Part shown: positions 51,258 to 59,177 of the stretch, piece after piece
How the letters are laid out: every line of letters starts with the position of its first letter
How positions within the stretch are numbered: the first letter of the stretch is position 1
NCBI GenBank assembly: GCA_900553595.1
Contig: USEC01000010.1
Span: forward strand, 1 to 61,265
Length of the DNA stretch: 61,265 bases
Reading direction: 5' to 3'
DNA from: an uncultured Prevotella sp.
GTDB taxonomy: Bacteria; Bacteroidota; Bacteroidia; Bacteroidales; Bacteroidaceae
Position numbers and translations under genes: made by a program
Notes under the pieces: generated by a model
Told to the model about the DNA's origin: nothing
Seen by the model: the letters and a program-made list of their open reading frames with translations, nothing else
Database searches by the model: none

Positions 51258-51647
51258 TGCTTTTATTGATTCGTTTTTCGCGTATTCATATTGGCGGACG
51301 GGTGACAGCCCGATACCTTCTTCCGTCCATACCGGTTGCAGACGGGCTGATGTCTGCCGCAAAGTTATACCTTTTTCCTTAATAAGAGAAAATAGAAGGA
51401 TGAAATTGTGGCGCAATTAGCCTTTTCCATTGCTGTCTCATGTAATCTTGCAGTCCTGCGAGTCGGAATTGGAAGACGGCAGGAGATAGAGTGGTAAGTT
51501 TGGAAACGTGTAAAAAAACGGTCTGATTTTTTTGTTGTTTTTCCCCCTTTTTCAAATATTGTTCGTATCTTTGTTGCGGATTTTTCTTGTTACCAAACCT
51601 AAACAACCGCTTGACGAGTGAAAGATAAGACGCATTAGATATATTAA
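51258..51647. other. vsr leader and promoter region of the remnant cassette
   Basis: No gene is seen. It holds the minus-strand -7 box of vsr (51360-51367) and a plus-strand TATCTTTG (51566-51573) that could drive the WG/DUF1810 cassette. Confidence 0.45.
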
Positions 51648-52173
51648 CCAGAAACAATCTACGAGAACCTCGACATTAACGGTCGGAGCGTAACGTTCAA
51701 AAGAAGAAAACTCCCGACATGGTGCCTTACTGCAACCTGCCTGAGAAAGAGAAACTCTGTGATAGGAAAATGGCAATTTGTACCAACAGACCACACACTT
51801 CGCGAGTATGACCTGCAGGGCAATATGGTAGATGCGTTCTTGGTCAGCAGTGTGGAGAACATGGTTTATGAGACAGGCGAATTACGCTATCTCAAAACAG
51901 GCAATAGCGATGACGAAGGCAATATGACTGGAGAAACGGAAGGCCTTAATCCTTCTCCTGCTCATAAAACAGCCAGATGCAAACGCTACGAGGCTGCAAG
52001 CGGATGGTATGGATTGATGTCGCCCGACGGAAAGGTGCTGACTGCTCCCGATTACAGCGATATCACCGCTATAGGCTACGACTTGTATCTCTGCAAAAAA
52101 AGGTAGCATGAGTGGTGAAGTGTTGGATGGAAAAGGAATAAAGGTAATGTCAAACAAAAAAACTATCAAATAA
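51648..52173 (+). pseudogene. WG-repeat protein remnant with a poly-A frameshift
   Basis: An open frame from 51648 encodes YENLDINGRSVTFKRRK and, later, a WG repeat (GWYGLMSPDGKVLTAPDYSD and ITAIGYDLYLCKK), ending at TAG (52104-52106) just after a run of seven A (52095-52101). With one A fewer the frame reads on as GSMSGEVLDGKGIKVMSNKK and stops at TAA 52171-52173, which overlaps the ATG of the DUF1810 gene (TAATG). The usual N-terminus is missing. So it is truncated at the front and frameshifted at the back. Confidence 0.6.
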
Positions 52174-52622
52174 TGAATAAGGCAACAGATAATGACAACG
52201 CAGTTCAGTCGGACAAGTACAATCTGCAACGCTTTTTGGATGCACAGTCATATTGTTACTCCAAGGCGTTGCAGGAAGTGCAAGACGGATTGAAACGCTC
52301 CCACTGGATATGGTTTATTTTCCCACAACTTGCCATTCTTGGACACAGCTATAACGCAAAGTATTACGGCATAAGCGGATACGATGAGGCTGAGGCTTAT
52401 CTGAAACATCCGCTGTTGAGCGAACGGTTGAGAGCAATTACCAAGGCTATGCTCACACATATTGATAAGGATGCCGTTGAGATATTTGGCGGTATTGATG
52501 CGATTAAGGTCCGTTCATGCATGACTCTGTTCGATGCCGTATCGCCCGATGATGTGTTTCAGGAGGTTCTTGATAAGTTCTACAAGGGAGACTATGACAA
52601 GAAAACGTTGGACTATATATAG
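52173..52622 (+). CDS. DUF1810 domain protein
   Basis: 149 residues: LQRFLDAQSYCYSKALQEVQ, then the signature SHWIWFIFPQLAILGHSYNA and YGISGYDEAEAYLKHPLLSE, and FDAVSPDDVFQEVLDKFYKG at the end. Family of small calpastatin-like/DUF1810 proteins, function unknown, full length here. Its ATG overlaps the restored stop of the WG-repeat remnant, which implies translational coupling before that gene was damaged. Confidence 0.92.
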   Translation: MNKATDNDNAVQSDKYNLQRFLDAQSYCYSKALQEVQDGLKRSHWIWFIFPQLAILGHSYNAKYYGISGYDEAEAYLKHPLLSERLRAITKAMLTHIDKDAVEIFGGIDAIKVRSCMTLFDAVSPDDVFQEVLDKFYKGDYDKKTLDYI

Positions 52623-52913
52623 ATTATATTCCACGAGGTGGCAAAAGGATGGACATTCACTTATATGGGCGCCAACCAGAATTCTGTCGAGGTGGCCATG
52701 TCTATGTCTATCCGCAAAGCCCGAGACTTCGACTATAGCAATGAGGGGACCCTTCATTCCATGCGTAAAGACACAAGTACACGCATGAATCTGTTTAGTC
52801 GCCTTAATGAATCCAAGAAGGAGGAATGCCGTTACGCAGTCTCGATGTCCAAGAAAGAACGCCATAATTTGTACGCAACTATGGCCGACGATGCCTTTGA
52901 CGAGGAACTGTAA
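52623..52913 (+). pseudogene. C-terminal remnant of a VWA-domain protein
   Basis: Directly after the DUF1810 stop, in the same frame, the sequence continues as IIFHEVAKGWTFTYMGANQN and VEVAMSMSIRKARDFDYSNE, then a Ser/Arg-rich tail. It resembles the last part of von Willebrand factor A proteins of the type with WSFVFLGAN. There is no MIDAS motif or N-terminus; a start at 52638 would give 91 residues. Most likely a relic of a gene displaced by DUF1810. A terminator follows at 52925-52959. Confidence 0.5.
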
Positions 52914-52924
52914 GAAGTAGTAAT

Positions 52925-52959
52925 AAGTCCTGTAAGAGTTATGCTTACAGGACTTTTTT
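52925..52959 (+). terminator. Terminator after the VWA remnant
   Basis: AAGTCCTGTAAG pairs perfectly with CTTACAGGACTT around 7 bases, followed by a T run. It shows that the remnant still marks the 3' end of a transcription unit. Confidence 0.85.
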
Positions 52960-53080
52960 GTTGTATAGCGATATGCTGGATGCCTTGATTGTTTTCTGGT
53001 CAATGCATTCGGAACTTTATAAAAGGAGTCCTTGCCATCATATCTTCATATAAACGGAAATCGACCAGCAATTTCTCCCG

Positions 53081-53527
53081 TTACCATTTCAGCTCATCGT
53101 TCAGGATTACGCCGTCAGTCGCGTCCTCGGCAGTGAAGGTGTTGCCTTTGTACTGTACGCAGAGCATCAGCATTTCTTCGGTGCCTGTGTTCCTGATGGC
53201 GCGCTTGCCTTCCGGCGACACACGGATGATGCTGCCCTCAGAGACGGGTATGTTCTCGCCGTCCACCTGGTAAAGTCCTTCGCCCTTGAGAATGAAATAA
53301 AGTTCTTCGTGATTCTTGTGAACGTGCAGGAAACCGCCGTCCTGACCCGGTGCAAAGCTCTGGAACGAGAGTTCGCTGCCCGTTGTGCCGAGCATCTGAC
53401 CTACGAACACCTTGCCCGGAATCTTAATGTCGCCCAAAGGGAGAACATAATCCTTGATTTCATTGAGTCTGCCCACATTCACTGCTGTGAAGTTATTGCC
53501 TGTCTTTGTTGTCTGTACTGATTTCAT
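53081..53527 (-). CDS. Cupin-domain protein
   Basis: 148 residues. Single cupin: motif 1 is GGFLHVHKNHEELYFILKGE with His/His/Glu metal ligands, motif 2 is GSIIRVSPEGKRAIRNTG. It is a cytosolic beta-barrel, perhaps a small dioxygenase, isomerase or sugar-binding protein; no reaction can be assigned. It is divergent from the HxlR-type regulator across 254 bases; the minus-strand -7 box TAATTTTG is at 53592-53599. Confidence 0.9.
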   Translation of the reverse strand: MKSVQTTKTGNNFTAVNVGRLNEIKDYVLPLGDIKIPGKVFVGQMLGTTGSELSFQSFAPGQDGGFLHVHKNHEELYFILKGEGLYQVDGENIPVSEGSIIRVSPEGKRAIRNTGTEEMLMLCVQYKGNTFTAEDATDGVILNDELKW

Positions 53528-53742
53528 AATGCTTTTGTTTTTTATATTTCTTTGTGATGTCCCGCAACCTTGCGGTTCCTGTTTCTGGCTGCAAAATTAC
53601 TATAATACAGCATGTTGTGCAAGTAGGCACGAAAAGGTGAGTCGGTTACCGCGAGGTTACCAATGCTGAAAACAAGGGCATTACGATATTAAGTTTTACA
53701 TAGTTTAACAGAGATTTCCGAGATACTTCAATCCTTAATAGT

Positions 53743-53750
53743 TACTTTTG
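53743..53750 (+). promoter_or_regulatory. -7 box of the HxlR-type regulator
   Basis: TACTTTTG, 31 bases before the start codon, divergent to the cupin promoter at 53592-53599. Confidence 0.5.
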
Positions 53751-53781
53751 CGCAGTAATACGACAAAACTGACGCATTGGT

Positions 53782-54153
53782 ATGAACAGAACAGAAACAA
53801 GAGACGCGCTTTTCCCCAATTGTCCCATCCGCAATGTGCTGTCACGCATAGGCGACAAGTGGTCGATGCTGGTGATTTTCACGCTTGAAAACAATTGCTG
53901 CCTGCGCTTCAAGGAGCTGCAACGCAGCATTCCCGACATTTCGCAGAAGATGCTTACCGCCACCCTCAAGACCCTCGAAGCCGACGGACTGGTGCAGAGA
54001 AAAGCCTTTCCGGAGGTTCCTCCCCGTGTGGAGTACTCGCTGACCGACAAAGGCAAAAGCCTTCTGCCGCACATCGACGGGCTTCTGTCGTGGGCTATGG
54101 ACAACATGGGTGACATCATGGAACAGCGGAAACGCTTTCTGCTGAAACAGTAA
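53782..54153 (+). CDS. HxlR family winged-helix regulator
   Basis: 123 residues: CPIRNVLSRIGDKWSMLVIF, RFKELQRSIPDISQKMLTAT and the wing VQRKAFPEVPPRVEYSLTDK are the full HxlR signature. The CPI cysteine near the N-terminus is the position used for thiol or electrophile sensing in some relatives. Probably controls the divergent cupin gene (inference from arrangement). The HD-MsrA fusion gene follows on the same strand after 71 bases. Confidence 0.93.
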   Translation: MNRTETRDALFPNCPIRNVLSRIGDKWSMLVIFTLENNCCLRFKELQRSIPDISQKMLTATLKTLEADGLVQRKAFPEVPPRVEYSLTDKGKSLLPHIDGLLSWAMDNMGDIMEQRKRFLLKQ

Positions 54154-54224
54154 AAGAGTTTCATCACTACGCTTCGCCGTGCGTTGAAATCATTCCGGCA
54201 TCGGCGGATAATGAACAAAGAAAA

Positions 54225-55163
54225 ATGAACACAATAGACATTGCGCTCCGCATAGCCACGGCGGCACATGCCGGGCAGACCGATCGTGACGGCCATCCTT
54301 ACATCCTTCATCCGCTTGCGGTGGGACTGATGGGGCATACCGATGAGGAGACGGCGGCGGGATTCCTGCATGATGTGGCTGAAGACACCGGCGTGACCTT
54401 CGACGAAATGCTCCGCGAGGGCATCCCGACGGGTGTCGTAAACGCCCTCCGTCTGCTTACACGCAGCGAGGGAACAGACTACTACGACTACATCCGGCAC
54501 ATCATCGGCTCCGGCAACCCGATTGCCCTGCAAGTGAAATACAACGACCTGCAGCACAACTACGCCCGTGAAAAGGCGTGGCCCGACTTGCAGGCGAAGT
54601 ATGGCAGAGCCTTGGAAATGGTAAAGGCAGCCATTGACGAATGCTCGAAGGTGGGACTTTATCATGCGCCATCCGACGCCAACACCGAGACAGGCATCTT
54701 TGCCTGCGGCTGCTTCTGGGGCACTCAGCACCAGTTTCAGAAGCAGAGCGGCGTGCTGCGCACCATTGCCGGCTACACGGGCGGCAGCGAAGCGTTCCCG
54801 TCGTATGCCGATGTGCGTGACCACAAGACCCACCATGTGGAGGCGGTAATCGTGGAGTTCAACCCGCATGCTGTCTCCTACGAAAGCCTTTGCAAGCTCT
54901 TTTTCGAGATACACGACCCTGCCCAGACCGACGGAGTTGGTCCCGACATCGGCCAGCAGTACCGCAGCTGCATCTTCTACCGCAGCGAGTCGCAGCGGCA
55001 GACAGCCGAACGTGTGATGCAGACGCTGCGCGACAAGGGCTATGAAGTGAACACCCTGCTGCTGCCGGAGCAACCCTTCTACACGGGCGAGTCATACCAT
55101 CAGCACTACTACGAGAAGACCGGCGGCGAACCATACTGCCACATCCGCACAAAGCGGTTTTAG
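54225..55163 (+). CDS. HD-domain and peptide methionine sulfoxide reductase A fusion
   Basis: 312 residues. Residues 1-145 form an HD hydrolase of the RelA/SpoT N-terminal type (AATAHAGQ-like start, HPYILHP, then FLHDVAEDTG with His49/Asp50, and VKYNDLQHNY). Residues about 156-312 are a complete MsrA with catalytic Cys163 in GCFWG, GYTGGSEAFPSYADV and YHQHYYEK. The synthetase half of SpoT is absent. MsrA repairs oxidised methionine; the HD half may hydrolyse a nucleotide such as (p)ppGpp. There is no stop or shift between the halves, so the fusion appears genuine. Confidence 0.88.
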   Translation: MNTIDIALRIATAAHAGQTDRDGHPYILHPLAVGLMGHTDEETAAGFLHDVAEDTGVTFDEMLREGIPTGVVNALRLLTRSEGTDYYDYIRHIIGSGNPIALQVKYNDLQHNYAREKAWPDLQAKYGRALEMVKAAIDECSKVGLYHAPSDANTETGIFACGCFWGTQHQFQKQSGVLRTIAGYTGGSEAFPSYADVRDHKTHHVEAVIVEFNPHAVSYESLCKLFFEIHDPAQTDGVGPDIGQQYRSCIFYRSESQRQTAERVMQTLRDKGYEVNTLLLPEQPFYTGESYHQHYYEKTGGEPYCHIRTKRF

Positions 55164-55213
55164 CCGGCACCGCCCCTTGACGCCCTGACGGTCGTGTTCT
55201 CCCCCGTTTCGCA

Positions 55214-55249
55214 TTCGCCGTTTTTGTGATTTGTCACAGTTTTGGCGAA
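55214..55249. repeat. 36-bp palindrome downstream of the DUF4143 ATPase
   Basis: Starts TTCGCCGTTTTTGTGATTTG and ends TTTTGGCGAA. The centre TGTGATTTGTCACA is an inverted repeat, and the ends TTCGCC/GGCGAA pair. It is the same as the two copies upstream of the gene and lies 27 bases after its stop. Confidence 0.8.
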
Positions 55250-55276
55250 CGACATGGTGGAGGCAATGCTGTCTTT

Positions 55277-56530
55277 TCAGATGGCGAGACTGTCGGGATT
55301 TGTCAGGAAATCGTAGATGTTCATGATTATGATGCCGTCCTCGTTCTGATAGGTAGGCGTGGGAGACCCTACTATGACATACTTTCTGAAGCCGTCGTTT
55401 ATGTGTCGGAGCGAATTCAGCTCCTGCTGCATTTTCTCTTTCGTCGGCAAAGCGTATGCGGATTGGATGTAATACCTCTTGTAGCCTTGGTTGCAGACGA
55501 AATCCACTTCAAGGTTTGCACGCTGACGCTTGCCGTTTTCTTCGCTGACGACAGTCGGCACTTGACCTACATCCACGGAGAGTCCTCTCAGGCGCAGTTC
55601 GTTGTAGATGGCGTTTTCAAGAAGATGGGTGAACTCAGTCTGCCGGAAATTGAGCCGTGCATTGCGAAGTCCCAAGTCGGTGAAATAGTATTTGGAAGGT
55701 GTGTCAATGTACTTTTTCCCCTTTATGTCATAGCGTATGGCCTTTTCTATGATGAAGGCATCCTGCATAAGGTCAAGATATGTCTTGATGGTGTCTTTCG
55801 ACAGGGTGCTCTTCTTTACCGATTTGAAGCTGTTTTCGAGTTTGGTGGGATTGGTGAGGCTGCCGATGTTCGACGCAATCAGACTCATGAGCTCTTCAAG
55901 GTCGCCGTCCTTCTTTATGTCATACCGCTCCTTTATGTCTCTGATATAGGTATGGCTGAACAGACTCTTGAGGTATTCCACCTTCCGTTCCTCCTCCGCC
56001 ATCGTCACCACCTGCGGCAGTCCGCCGTAAGTGAGATACTCGTTCAGCAAATCCTCACGGTCGCCTTCTTTCACCGACATGAACTCCTGGAAACTCAAAG
56101 GAGTGATGTGTACCTCGTCGCCACGGCCTCTGAACTCCGTGATGACATCTTTGGAAAGAAACCTTGCGTTGCTTCCTGTGACATAGACATCGGCATTGGG
56201 AATCTTGAGATAGCTGTTGAGCACATCCTCAAATTCGGCTACCAGTTGCACCTCGTCAAGGATAATGTAGTACTGCCGGCTGTCGGTCATCCTTGAATCA
56301 ATATGTCTGAGCAGCGCATCGGGGTCTCTCAATTCAGCGTTGCGGCGGTTCTCAAGGTCCACCATTATTATATGCTGCTCGTCAACGCCTTGCTCCAAAA
56401 GGTGGTTGCGGAACAATGTAAACAGCAGATACGACTTTCCGCAACGGCGCATACCCGTCACAACCTTTATCATGCCATTGCCTTTTCTGGCTATGATTCT
56501 ATTAAGATGAATGTCACGTTTTATTTCCAT
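55277..56530 (-). CDS. AAA ATPase with DUF4143 domain
   Basis: 417 residues from the ATG at 56530 (MEIKRDIHLNRIIARKGNGM). Walker A is GMRRCGKS (26-33), Walker B is YYIILDEVQ (about 88-95), and the C-terminal DUF4143 domain includes KYYFTDLGLRNARLNFRQTE and VDFVCNQGYKRYYIQSAYAL with a nuclease-like D-x-V-C segment. Very common in Bacteroidota; usually called ATP-binding protein, with no settled function. Uniquely here it is bracketed by three same-orientation 36-bp palindromes, one of which ends only 4 bases before the start codon. Confidence 0.92.
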   Translation of the reverse strand: MEIKRDIHLNRIIARKGNGMIKVVTGMRRCGKSYLLFTLFRNHLLEQGVDEQHIIMVDLENRRNAELRDPDALLRHIDSRMTDSRQYYIILDEVQLVAEFEDVLNSYLKIPNADVYVTGSNARFLSKDVITEFRGRGDEVHITPLSFQEFMSVKEGDREDLLNEYLTYGGLPQVVTMAEEERKVEYLKSLFSHTYIRDIKERYDIKKDGDLEELMSLIASNIGSLTNPTKLENSFKSVKKSTLSKDTIKTYLDLMQDAFIIEKAIRYDIKGKKYIDTPSKYYFTDLGLRNARLNFRQTEFTHLLENAIYNELRLRGLSVDVGQVPTVVSEENGKRQRANLEVDFVCNQGYKRYYIQSAYALPTKEKMQQELNSLRHINDGFRKYVIVGSPTPTYQNEDGIIIMNIYDFLTNPDSLAI

Positions 56531-56533
56531 GCG

Positions 56534-56569
56534 TTCGCTATTTTTGTGATTTGTCACAGTTTTGACGAA
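56534..56569. repeat. 36-bp palindrome immediately before the DUF4143 ATPase start
   Basis: Starts TTCGCTATTTTTGTGATTTG and ends TTTTGACGAA. It overlaps where the ribosome-binding region and the start of the leader should be. Confidence 0.8.
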
Positions 56570-56608
56570 TACAAAGATATGTATAAAGACCGAAAACGCC
56601 AAATCTTA

Positions 56609-56644
56609 TTCGCTGTTTTTGTGATTTGTCACACTTTTGGCGAA
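56609..56644. repeat. 36-bp palindrome, distal upstream copy
   Basis: Starts TTCGCTGTTTTTGTGATTTG and ends TTTTGGCGAA, 75 bases upstream of the proximal copy and in the same orientation. Confidence 0.8.
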
Positions 56645-56734
56645 TTGGAGGCGGCGTCGTTATCGCCGGAGTCTGCCTGGTAAGAATCGTGTTCTTCTTA
56701 GCTATTGATTTTCAGTATTTTATGCTACGTTTGC

Positions 56735-56815
56735 AAACAAGGCTTCTTTTGCTTGTAAAGAAGCCTTGTTTACACTCCAAATAAGTCTTGTTTGCAGACA
56801 AAAGAAGCCTTGTTT
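56735..56815. repeat. Four-unit 22-bp-period array, locus G
   Basis: Units start at 56735, 56757, 56779 and 56801: AAACAAGGCTTCTTT, AAAGAAGCCTTGTTT, AAATAAGTCTTGTTT and AAAGAAGCCTTGTTT. It lies between divergent genes, upstream of both. Confidence 0.88.
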
Positions 56816-56868
56816 GCAAACGAAGCAAGCGTTGATAGTCTGTGTCTATGAAAGGATAGACGAAAACA

Positions 56869-56900
56869 TTTGTCCGTCTATGATAAAAACCCTACCTTTG
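56869..56900 (+). promoter_or_regulatory. Promoter of the redox operon
   Basis: TTTG (56869-56872), a 20-bp spacer and TACCTTTG (56893-56900). It shows that the GTG at 56905 is too close to the transcription start and that the ATG at 56935 is the likely start of the first gene. Confidence 0.75.
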
Positions 56901-56934
56901 CATCGTGAAAAAAGAAAAAACAAGACAAGGCATT

Positions 56935-57330
56935 ATGGAAAGCAGAAAAGAAATGGCGGCAGCCAAAAAGACATGCGGAACGCACAACTGCACCCAGGCG
57001 GTGTGCTGCACTTATCACGATTTCACCGGACTTGACGAGGACACAATCAAGCAGGTGGGCAACAGTTTCGCAGCCGGCATGGGCAACATGGAAGGCACTT
57101 GCGGAGCCATTGTGGGCGCAGGCATAGTCTATGGACTTGCCGTGAAGGACAAGGCGAAGGCCATGAAGGGCATGCGCCGCATCATGGAGAGGTTCCAGCA
57201 ACGCAACGGAGCCACGCAGTGCAAGCTGCTGAAGGGTGCCGGCACGGGCAGGGTGTTGCGCGAATGCCCGTTATGCGTAGCCGACGCTTCGGAGTTTCTT
57301 GAGGAATTGCTCGACGGGAATGTGATGTGA
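56935..57330 (+). CDS. C_GCAxxG_C_C family protein
   Basis: 131 residues from the ATG at 56935. Cysteine pattern of the family: CCTYHDFTGLDEDTIKQVGN, then GTCGAIVGAGIVYGL (the GCAxxG-type centre, here TCGAIVG), and late cysteines in QCKLLKG and CPLCVADASEFLE. Family members are small predicted redox or Fe-S binding proteins linked to split-Soret cytochromes and oxidoreductases. First gene of an operon with a ferredoxin, a membrane Fe-S protein, OxyR and YgbA; the next gene starts 1 base after its stop. Confidence 0.85.
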   Translation: MESRKEMAAAKKTCGTHNCTQAVCCTYHDFTGLDEDTIKQVGNSFAAGMGNMEGTCGAIVGAGIVYGLAVKDKAKAMKGMRRIMERFQQRNGATQCKLLKGAGTGRVLRECPLCVADASEFLEELLDGNVM

Positions 57331-57331
57331 T

Positions 57332-57601
57332 ATGGCAGCGTCAGTTTCTACGGGAAATGTGCAGGGCAATGCGGGTATTGGCTCTGCCGCCAAGGATAAG
57401 CCCAGACCCCGCCCCAAATTCAAGGCGGAGAACGAGCATGACCGTTGCGTGGCGTGCGGCGTATGCGTAAAGGTGTGCCCGAAGGACGCCATCAGCATAT
57501 ACAAGGGGTGCTATGCCGTGGTGGATGAGGAGCAGTGCATCGGTTGCGGCATCTGTGAGAAGAACTGCCCGGCGGGCGTAATGCACAAGGTATTGAGATA
57601 A
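57332..57601 (+). CDS. 2[4Fe-4S] ferredoxin-like protein
   Basis: 89 residues with two complete cluster motifs, CVACGVCVKVCPKDAI (about 39-54) and CIGCGICEKNCPAGVM (about 69-84). The Ala/Gly/Lys/Pro-rich N-terminal 35 residues are a linker. Cytosolic electron carrier. Second gene of the operon, one base after the first and 4 bases before the third, so production is tightly coupled. Confidence 0.93.
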   Translation: MAASVSTGNVQGNAGIGSAAKDKPRPRPKFKAENEHDRCVACGVCVKVCPKDAISIYKGCYAVVDEEQCIGCGICEKNCPAGVMHKVLR

Positions 57602-57605
57602 GATT

Positions 57606-58190
57606 ATGGCAACGACGAAAGCAAAGAAGTGGAGCGACTACCTATGGATCGTCTCCGCGACATACTTCACACTCGGATTCTTCAACATCGTCTTCGCATG
57701 GCTCGGAGTGATATGTTTCCTCATACCATTGGTCATGGCACTCTCGGGGTGGGGCAAAGGCTACTGCAACAACTATTGCGGTCGCGGACAGCTGTTCCTG
57801 CAGATAGGCAACACGCTCGGATGGTCGCGCCGCAAGGTGGCACCGCGCTGGCTGTCGTCGAAATGGTTCCGCAACGGTTTCCTCGTGTTCTTCCTTTTCT
57901 TCTTCATTCAGATGATAGTGCTGACCGTGCACGTTGCGAAGGGCATGGAGTCGCTTCACGAGACCATCCATCTGCTCTGGACCTTCGATGTGCCGTGGCA
58001 TTGGGCATATCCCGTGGCGGTAGAACCGTGGAAGGCGCAGTTCGCCTTCGGACTTTACGGCATAATGCTCACATCGCTCATCGTGGGTGTCGTGCTTACC
58101 GTTGTCTATCGCCCACGCACATGGTGCGTGTTCTGCCCGATGGGCAATATGACACAGATGATATGCAAGATTAAGAAGGGAGGAAACTGA
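57606..58190 (+). CDS. Membrane Fe-S protein, NapH/YccM-like
   Basis: 194 residues with about four membrane helices (starting YLWIVSATYFTLGFFNIVFA). Two cysteine motifs face one side: CNNYCGRGQLFLQIG (the first cluster-type motif, shortened) and TWCVFCPMGNMTQMICK. It resembles NapH/NosR/YccM electron-transfer proteins but is smaller and lacks the double ferredoxin domain, which the preceding gene may supply. It probably moves electrons between quinol and the cytosolic proteins of this operon; the acceptor is unknown. Confidence 0.85.
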   Translation: MATTKAKKWSDYLWIVSATYFTLGFFNIVFAWLGVICFLIPLVMALSGWGKGYCNNYCGRGQLFLQIGNTLGWSRRKVAPRWLSSKWFRNGFLVFFLFFFIQMIVLTVHVAKGMESLHETIHLLWTFDVPWHWAYPVAVEPWKAQFAFGLYGIMLTSLIVGVVLTVVYRPRTWCVFCPMGNMTQMICKIKKGGN

Positions 58191-58216
58191 CCCCTCAACT
58201 TACAACCGTATTCCTT

Positions 58217-59143
58217 ATGAACATACAGCAACTGAGATACATCGTCGCCATCGACCGCTTCCGCAGTTTTGCGAAAGCTGCCGATGCGTGCGGCATATCA
58301 CAACCCACGCTGAGTGCCATGCTCGTGAAACTGGAGGAGGAACTCGACGTGCGCCTCTTCGAACGCTCCACAAAAATGGTGAAGACCACCGCCGCAGGAG
58401 AGAAGATTGTGGCTCAGGCGCGGCGGGCACTGATGGAGACCGACCGCATCTTCGAACTCGTAAACGAGGGCAAAGGCTCTGTCGGCGGTCCGTTCGCATT
58501 GTCGGTAGGCCCTACGATTGCGCCCTATCTGCTCCCCAAGTTCATACGCCATTACCAGAGCAAATACCCTGCCGTAAGGCTGTCGATAAGCGAACTGAAG
58601 GCCGACTTCATGCTCGATGCCCTGCTCGACGGCCGACTTGACGCCGGCATAGCAATAGCGGACAACGCCCGTCAAGGCGTGCTCGAAATACCGCTTTACA
58701 CCGAAAAGTTCTATGTTTATCTTGCAGAAAGCTGCTGGCGGAAGCTCCCCGTGTTCAATCCGGAGAACTTAGAGCATGAGAACATGTGGGTTATGAAGGA
58801 GGCGCAGTGCCTGCGTGAGAGCGCGTTCTCGTTCTGCAAGGCACGGAGCAAAGGCCACCATATATATGAGGCGGGAAGCATAGAGACGCTGATTCGCATA
58901 GTGGACGAGAACGGAGGCTACACCATCATTCCCGAAATGCACCTCCCATTCCTCACGGAAAAGCAGCGCGGCAACGTGCGCAGGATTGAGGGCAGCCACC
59001 TTTCGCAGCGCCGTGTGTCGCTCTACATCAAGGACGACTACATACGCGAAAGCATGCTCAACACCGTGACTGACACGCTCAAGGAATTCATGCCGAAGGG
59101 AATGCTGGGCGAAGGAATTGTGAAGTATGGGATAAAACTGTAA
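58217..59143 (+). CDS. oxyR: LysR-type hydrogen peroxide sensor OxyR
   Basis: 308 residues. N-terminal helix-turn-helix (FAKAADACGISQPTLSAMLV) and a LysR substrate domain. The redox pair Cys198/Cys207 in CLRESAFSFC has the same C-x8-C spacing as E. coli OxyR (199/208). It activates peroxide-response genes when the disulfide forms. It lies 26 bases after the membrane Fe-S gene in the same direction, which ties that operon to oxidative stress. Confidence 0.94.
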   Translation: MNIQQLRYIVAIDRFRSFAKAADACGISQPTLSAMLVKLEEELDVRLFERSTKMVKTTAAGEKIVAQARRALMETDRIFELVNEGKGSVGGPFALSVGPTIAPYLLPKFIRHYQSKYPAVRLSISELKADFMLDALLDGRLDAGIAIADNARQGVLEIPLYTEKFYVYLAESCWRKLPVFNPENLEHENMWVMKEAQCLRESAFSFCKARSKGHHIYEAGSIETLIRIVDENGGYTIIPEMHLPFLTEKQRGNVRRIEGSHLSQRRVSLYIKDDYIRESMLNTVTDTLKEFMPKGMLGEGIVKYGIKL

Positions 59144-59177
59144 AAAGGAAGTATAAACGCCGAATAACAAAAAGCGA

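Noticed and set aside
55277..56602. Upstream start at 56602 for the DUF4143 ATPase
   Set aside because: The extension covers one palindrome copy and lacks family similarity; the ATPase fold begins at MEIKRDIHLN.
56905..56934. GTG start at 56905 for the C_GCAxxG gene
   Set aside because: The -7 box ends at 56900, so this codon would sit at the transcription start; the ATG at 56935 is more plausible.
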